Origin: Cloacimonetes bacterium UBA5456
Lineage (GTDB): Bacteria > Cloacimonadota > Cloacimonadia > Cloacimonadales > Cloacimonadaceae
Assembly: GCA_002427325.1 (NCBI GenBank)
Contig: DIQS01000047.1
Coordinates: forward strand, 1 to 10,473
DNA length: 10,473 nucleotides
Reading direction: 5' to 3'
Under the pieces are notes generated by a model, which had not been told where the DNA came from, made no database searches, and worked only from the letters and a program-made list of their open reading frames with translations. Position numbers and translations under genes: made by a program. This document shows, piece after piece, positions 8,581 to 10,473 of this stretch. The stretch's first letter is position 1, and each line of letters begins with the position of its first letter.

Positions 8581-9165
8581 TTTGGTTGATAGAATTGAGC
8601 TGTTTCTTTGGTAGTGATAGTGTTGGTGAAAAACAAAAAATAATACACCTGAGCGGATTCGTTTATAATTACATGTTAAGTTGAAGATAAAATATGATGA
8701 AATGTTTGCGCATCCCGTGAAATCGCTCGATTAAGTCAAGAGTTTTTTGAGGTTTTCAACAATTATTTTTGAGGAAAAACTATGAACAATATTCAGATGA
8801 TAAGGGCTTAATAATTATGGTTGGCAAACTTATTCTATGCAGAAAACAGTGTTTCGTTCTTGTGAAAATTGTTCTATCAACGGCAAAGTTTTGTTATTGT
8901 AAACGTCCTCATTTTTACAAATATTCAAGCTCAAACCACGGTAATCTCTCATCATTTTTAGAACAGGTGTAAATCTGGTTGGAAGTGCCTATCAGAACAA
9001 ATCCTCATACACGCTAATCGCATCGCCAAGCAAAATAATTCTTGAGTCAATAACAAAAATCTTTAAATAGCATATTATTTTACTGGGATTTGCAGGCAAG
9101 TTGATTTATATTATGAACGGGTGACAGTCAATCTGTCTTTCCCACACGTTATTTAATCTTATAAT

Positions 9166-9171
9166 AAGGAG
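9166..9171 (+). promoter_or_regulatory. Ribosome-binding site of the flavodiiron gene
   Basis: AAGGAG lies 7 bases before the ATG at 9179, near-ideal spacing, and supports this start. The next in-frame ATG (codon 11) has no such site. Confidence 0.85.
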
Positions 9172-9178
9172 TTAAACA

Positions 9179-10342
9179 ATGAACGCACGCGAGATTCGTA
9201 ATGGTATCATGCTCTTAGGCGCACAGGATTGGAACCGTCGCCTCTTTGATTCACTCATCCCTTTGCCGGATGGAACCAGCTATAATTCATATCTTATTCC
9301 CGGAACAGAAAAGGTGGCTCTCATCGATACGGTTGACCCGCCGCTCGAAGAAATTCTCATGGCGCAGCTTGAAAAAGTGCCCAAGATCGACTATGTGATT
9401 TCACTGCACTCAGAGCAGGATCACTCCGGAACCCTTCCCAAAGTTCTTAATAAATACCCCAATGCAAGGCTGATCTGCTCTCCCAAGGCTAAGGATATGC
9501 TGCTCAATCACCTGGACGTCACCGAAGACAGGATTCAGACCGTGGATGATGGAGAAGTCATCGATCTCGGCGGGCGCACTTTACGCTTTGTTCACATCCC
9601 TTGGGTGCACTGGCCGGAGACCATGGCGGCCTATCTTGAGGAAGACAAGATTCTCTTCCCTTGCGACTTTTTGGGCTCGCATATCGCCACCACAAAGATG
9701 TATGCCGGTGATAGACCTGAAGTCATGGAAGCTGCAAAACGCTATTTTGGCGAGATTATGATGCCCTTCAGAACCCAGATCAGAGGCAATCTCGAGAAGA
9801 TCCGCAAGCTGGATTTCGACCTCGTTTGCCCCAGCCACGGTCCGCTCTGGGATAAACCGGAGCTCATCATTTCTGCATACGAAGATTGGGTCGCAGAAGA
9901 GACCAAAAACCTCGTGGTGATTCCTTATATTTCCATGCATGGAAGCACGCAGATCATCGTGGACTATCTCACTGCAGAGCTTGCCGATCGCGGAGTGCAT
10001 GTGCAGCTCTTTGATCTTGCCGTCACCGATATCGGCGATCTGGCAATGGCACTTGTGGATGCAAGAACCATCGTGGTGGGTACCCCGACCGTGCACGTGG
10101 GGCCGCATCCCTTCGTGCTCAACGCCGTCAACCTTGCAAACGCTATTCGCCCCAAAGTCCAATATGCCGCAATTGTCGGCTCCTATGGCTGGGCAACCCG
10201 CGCGGTCGATATCATCGCCGGAGCAATCCCCAATCTCAAGGTGGAAGTCTTGGGTGCCGTAATGGCGAAAGGACTCCCCAAAGAAGAAGACTACCAGAAG
10301 CTTAGCGAATTGGCAGACGCCATCGCTGAAAAACATAAATAA
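9179..10342 (+). CDS. fprA: FprA-family A-type flavoprotein (flavodiiron O2/NO reductase), 387 aa
   Basis: A cytoplasmic flavodiiron protein. In this family the enzyme takes electrons, usually from rubredoxin, through FMN to a diiron site and reduces O2 to water or NO to N2O, protecting anaerobes. The N-terminal metallo-beta-lactamase-like domain (about 1-245) shows every expected iron ligand: H77, E79, D81 and H82 in LHSEQDHSGTLP, H144 in VHWPETM, D163 in FPCDFLGSH, and H220 in PSHGPLW. The flavodoxin-like domain (about 246-387) has the FMN loop SMHGST (252-257), GTPTVHVGPHP (301-311) and GSYGWATR (334-341). There is no signal peptide and no C-terminal rubredoxin domain; 387 residues is normal for the minimal class. 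It stands alone between its own ribosome-binding site and terminator, and no rubredoxin or reductase gene is in the window. The family call is firm; O2 versus NO preference cannot be read from sequence. Confidence 0.97.
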   Translation: MNAREIRNGIMLLGAQDWNRRLFDSLIPLPDGTSYNSYLIPGTEKVALIDTVDPPLEEILMAQLEKVPKIDYVISLHSEQDHSGTLPKVLNKYPNARLICSPKAKDMLLNHLDVTEDRIQTVDDGEVIDLGGRTLRFVHIPWVHWPETMAAYLEEDKILFPCDFLGSHIATTKMYAGDRPEVMEAAKRYFGEIMMPFRTQIRGNLEKIRKLDFDLVCPSHGPLWDKPELIISAYEDWVAEETKNLVVIPYISMHGSTQIIVDYLTAELADRGVHVQLFDLAVTDIGDLAMALVDARTIVVGTPTVHVGPHPFVLNAVNLANAIRPKVQYAAIVGSYGWATRAVDIIAGAIPNLKVEVLGAVMAKGLPKEEDYQKLSELADAIAEKHK

Positions 10343-10358
10343 TCCATAGTGTACGAAG

Positions 10359-10390
10359 AAGCCGCCCTCGATTTTGAAGGCGGCTTTTTT
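10359..10390 (+). terminator. Rho-independent terminator after the flavodiiron gene
   Basis: AAGCCGCC (10359-10366) pairs perfectly with GGCGGCTT (10379-10386) around a 12-base loop. A T run (10385-10390) follows and, after one GC step, four more T. It lies 16 bases after the TAA stop, so the gene is probably transcribed as a single cistron. Confidence 0.93.
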
Positions 10391-10473
10391 GCTTTTATCT
10401 TTCATTTTTTGGGGGTGATTTTCATGCCTTCCCCATGTCTTCCTTATATGGTTCTGGTGATGATATGGTCATG

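Larger units (their letters stand above)
8564..9178. other. Divergent intergenic region (615 bp)
   Basis: This AT-rich region separates two divergently transcribed genes and should hold both promoters. I see no convincing paired -35/-10 set. A TTGACT hexamer on the minus strand (8739-8734) has no -10 at the right distance. A TATAAT on the plus strand (8664-8669) has no -35. A short palindrome, AATCG-CT-CGATT, lies at 8721-8732. A direct repeat of TTTTTGAGG occurs at 8744-8752 and 8766-8774. Organisms of this group often do not use the E. coli consensus. A possible frameshifted gene remnant at about 8866-9070 is described under findings. Confidence 0.6.

Overview
The window holds two real genes, transcribed away from each other across a 615-bp intergenic region, plus about 590 bp of non-coding, repeat-bearing DNA at the left end. 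The large gene ends in a type IX secretion (T9SS) type A / FlgD-Ig-like sorting domain, and the other gene is a flavodiiron protein typical of anaerobes. Together with moderate GC and AT-rich intergenic DNA, this suggests a strict anaerobe of the Fibrobacterota-Chlorobiota-Bacteroidota superphylum. My best guess is a Candidatus Cloacimonadota-like bacterium; this is inference from style, as no taxonomic marker gene is present.

Left end (1-703): no convincing protein gene. It contains a 7-bp tandem repeat (11-62), a long-spaced near-perfect 18-bp inverted repeat (239-256 / 414-431), and a GC-rich block (about 396-478) with small palindromes, a 12-bp tandem duplication and a possible 31-residue Cys/Gly-rich ORF on the minus strand. 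A strong minus-strand terminator (590-621) closes the large gene.

Centre (704-8563, minus strand): one 2619-residue secreted mosaic protein. It has a signal peptide, four clear copies and one divergent copy of a ~180-residue beta-rich module (called A here), three CARDB-like Ig modules (B), six carboxypeptidase-regulatory-like modules (C), an ASH/choice-of-anchor-D-like domain, two fibronectin III domains each split by an inserted jelly-roll, and the sorting domain. The order is A-B-A-B-A-C-C-Fn3[jelly-roll]-B-A-C-ASH-A'-C-C-Fn3[jelly-roll]-C-sorting domain. The A-C-C-Fn3[jelly-roll] run of about 660-670 residues occurs twice, so the gene appears to have grown by duplication of a large cassette as well as of single domains. 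No catalytic domain is recognisable; a cell-surface structural or adhesive role is the likeliest inference.

Right end (8564-10473, plus strand): an AT-rich divergent intergenic region, then a complete 387-residue FprA-type flavodiiron protein with all diiron ligands, its own ribosome-binding site and its own terminator. It is expected to reduce O2 (or NO) in the cytoplasm. Nothing links the two genes functionally beyond being neighbours, and their divergent orientation means they are not an operon.
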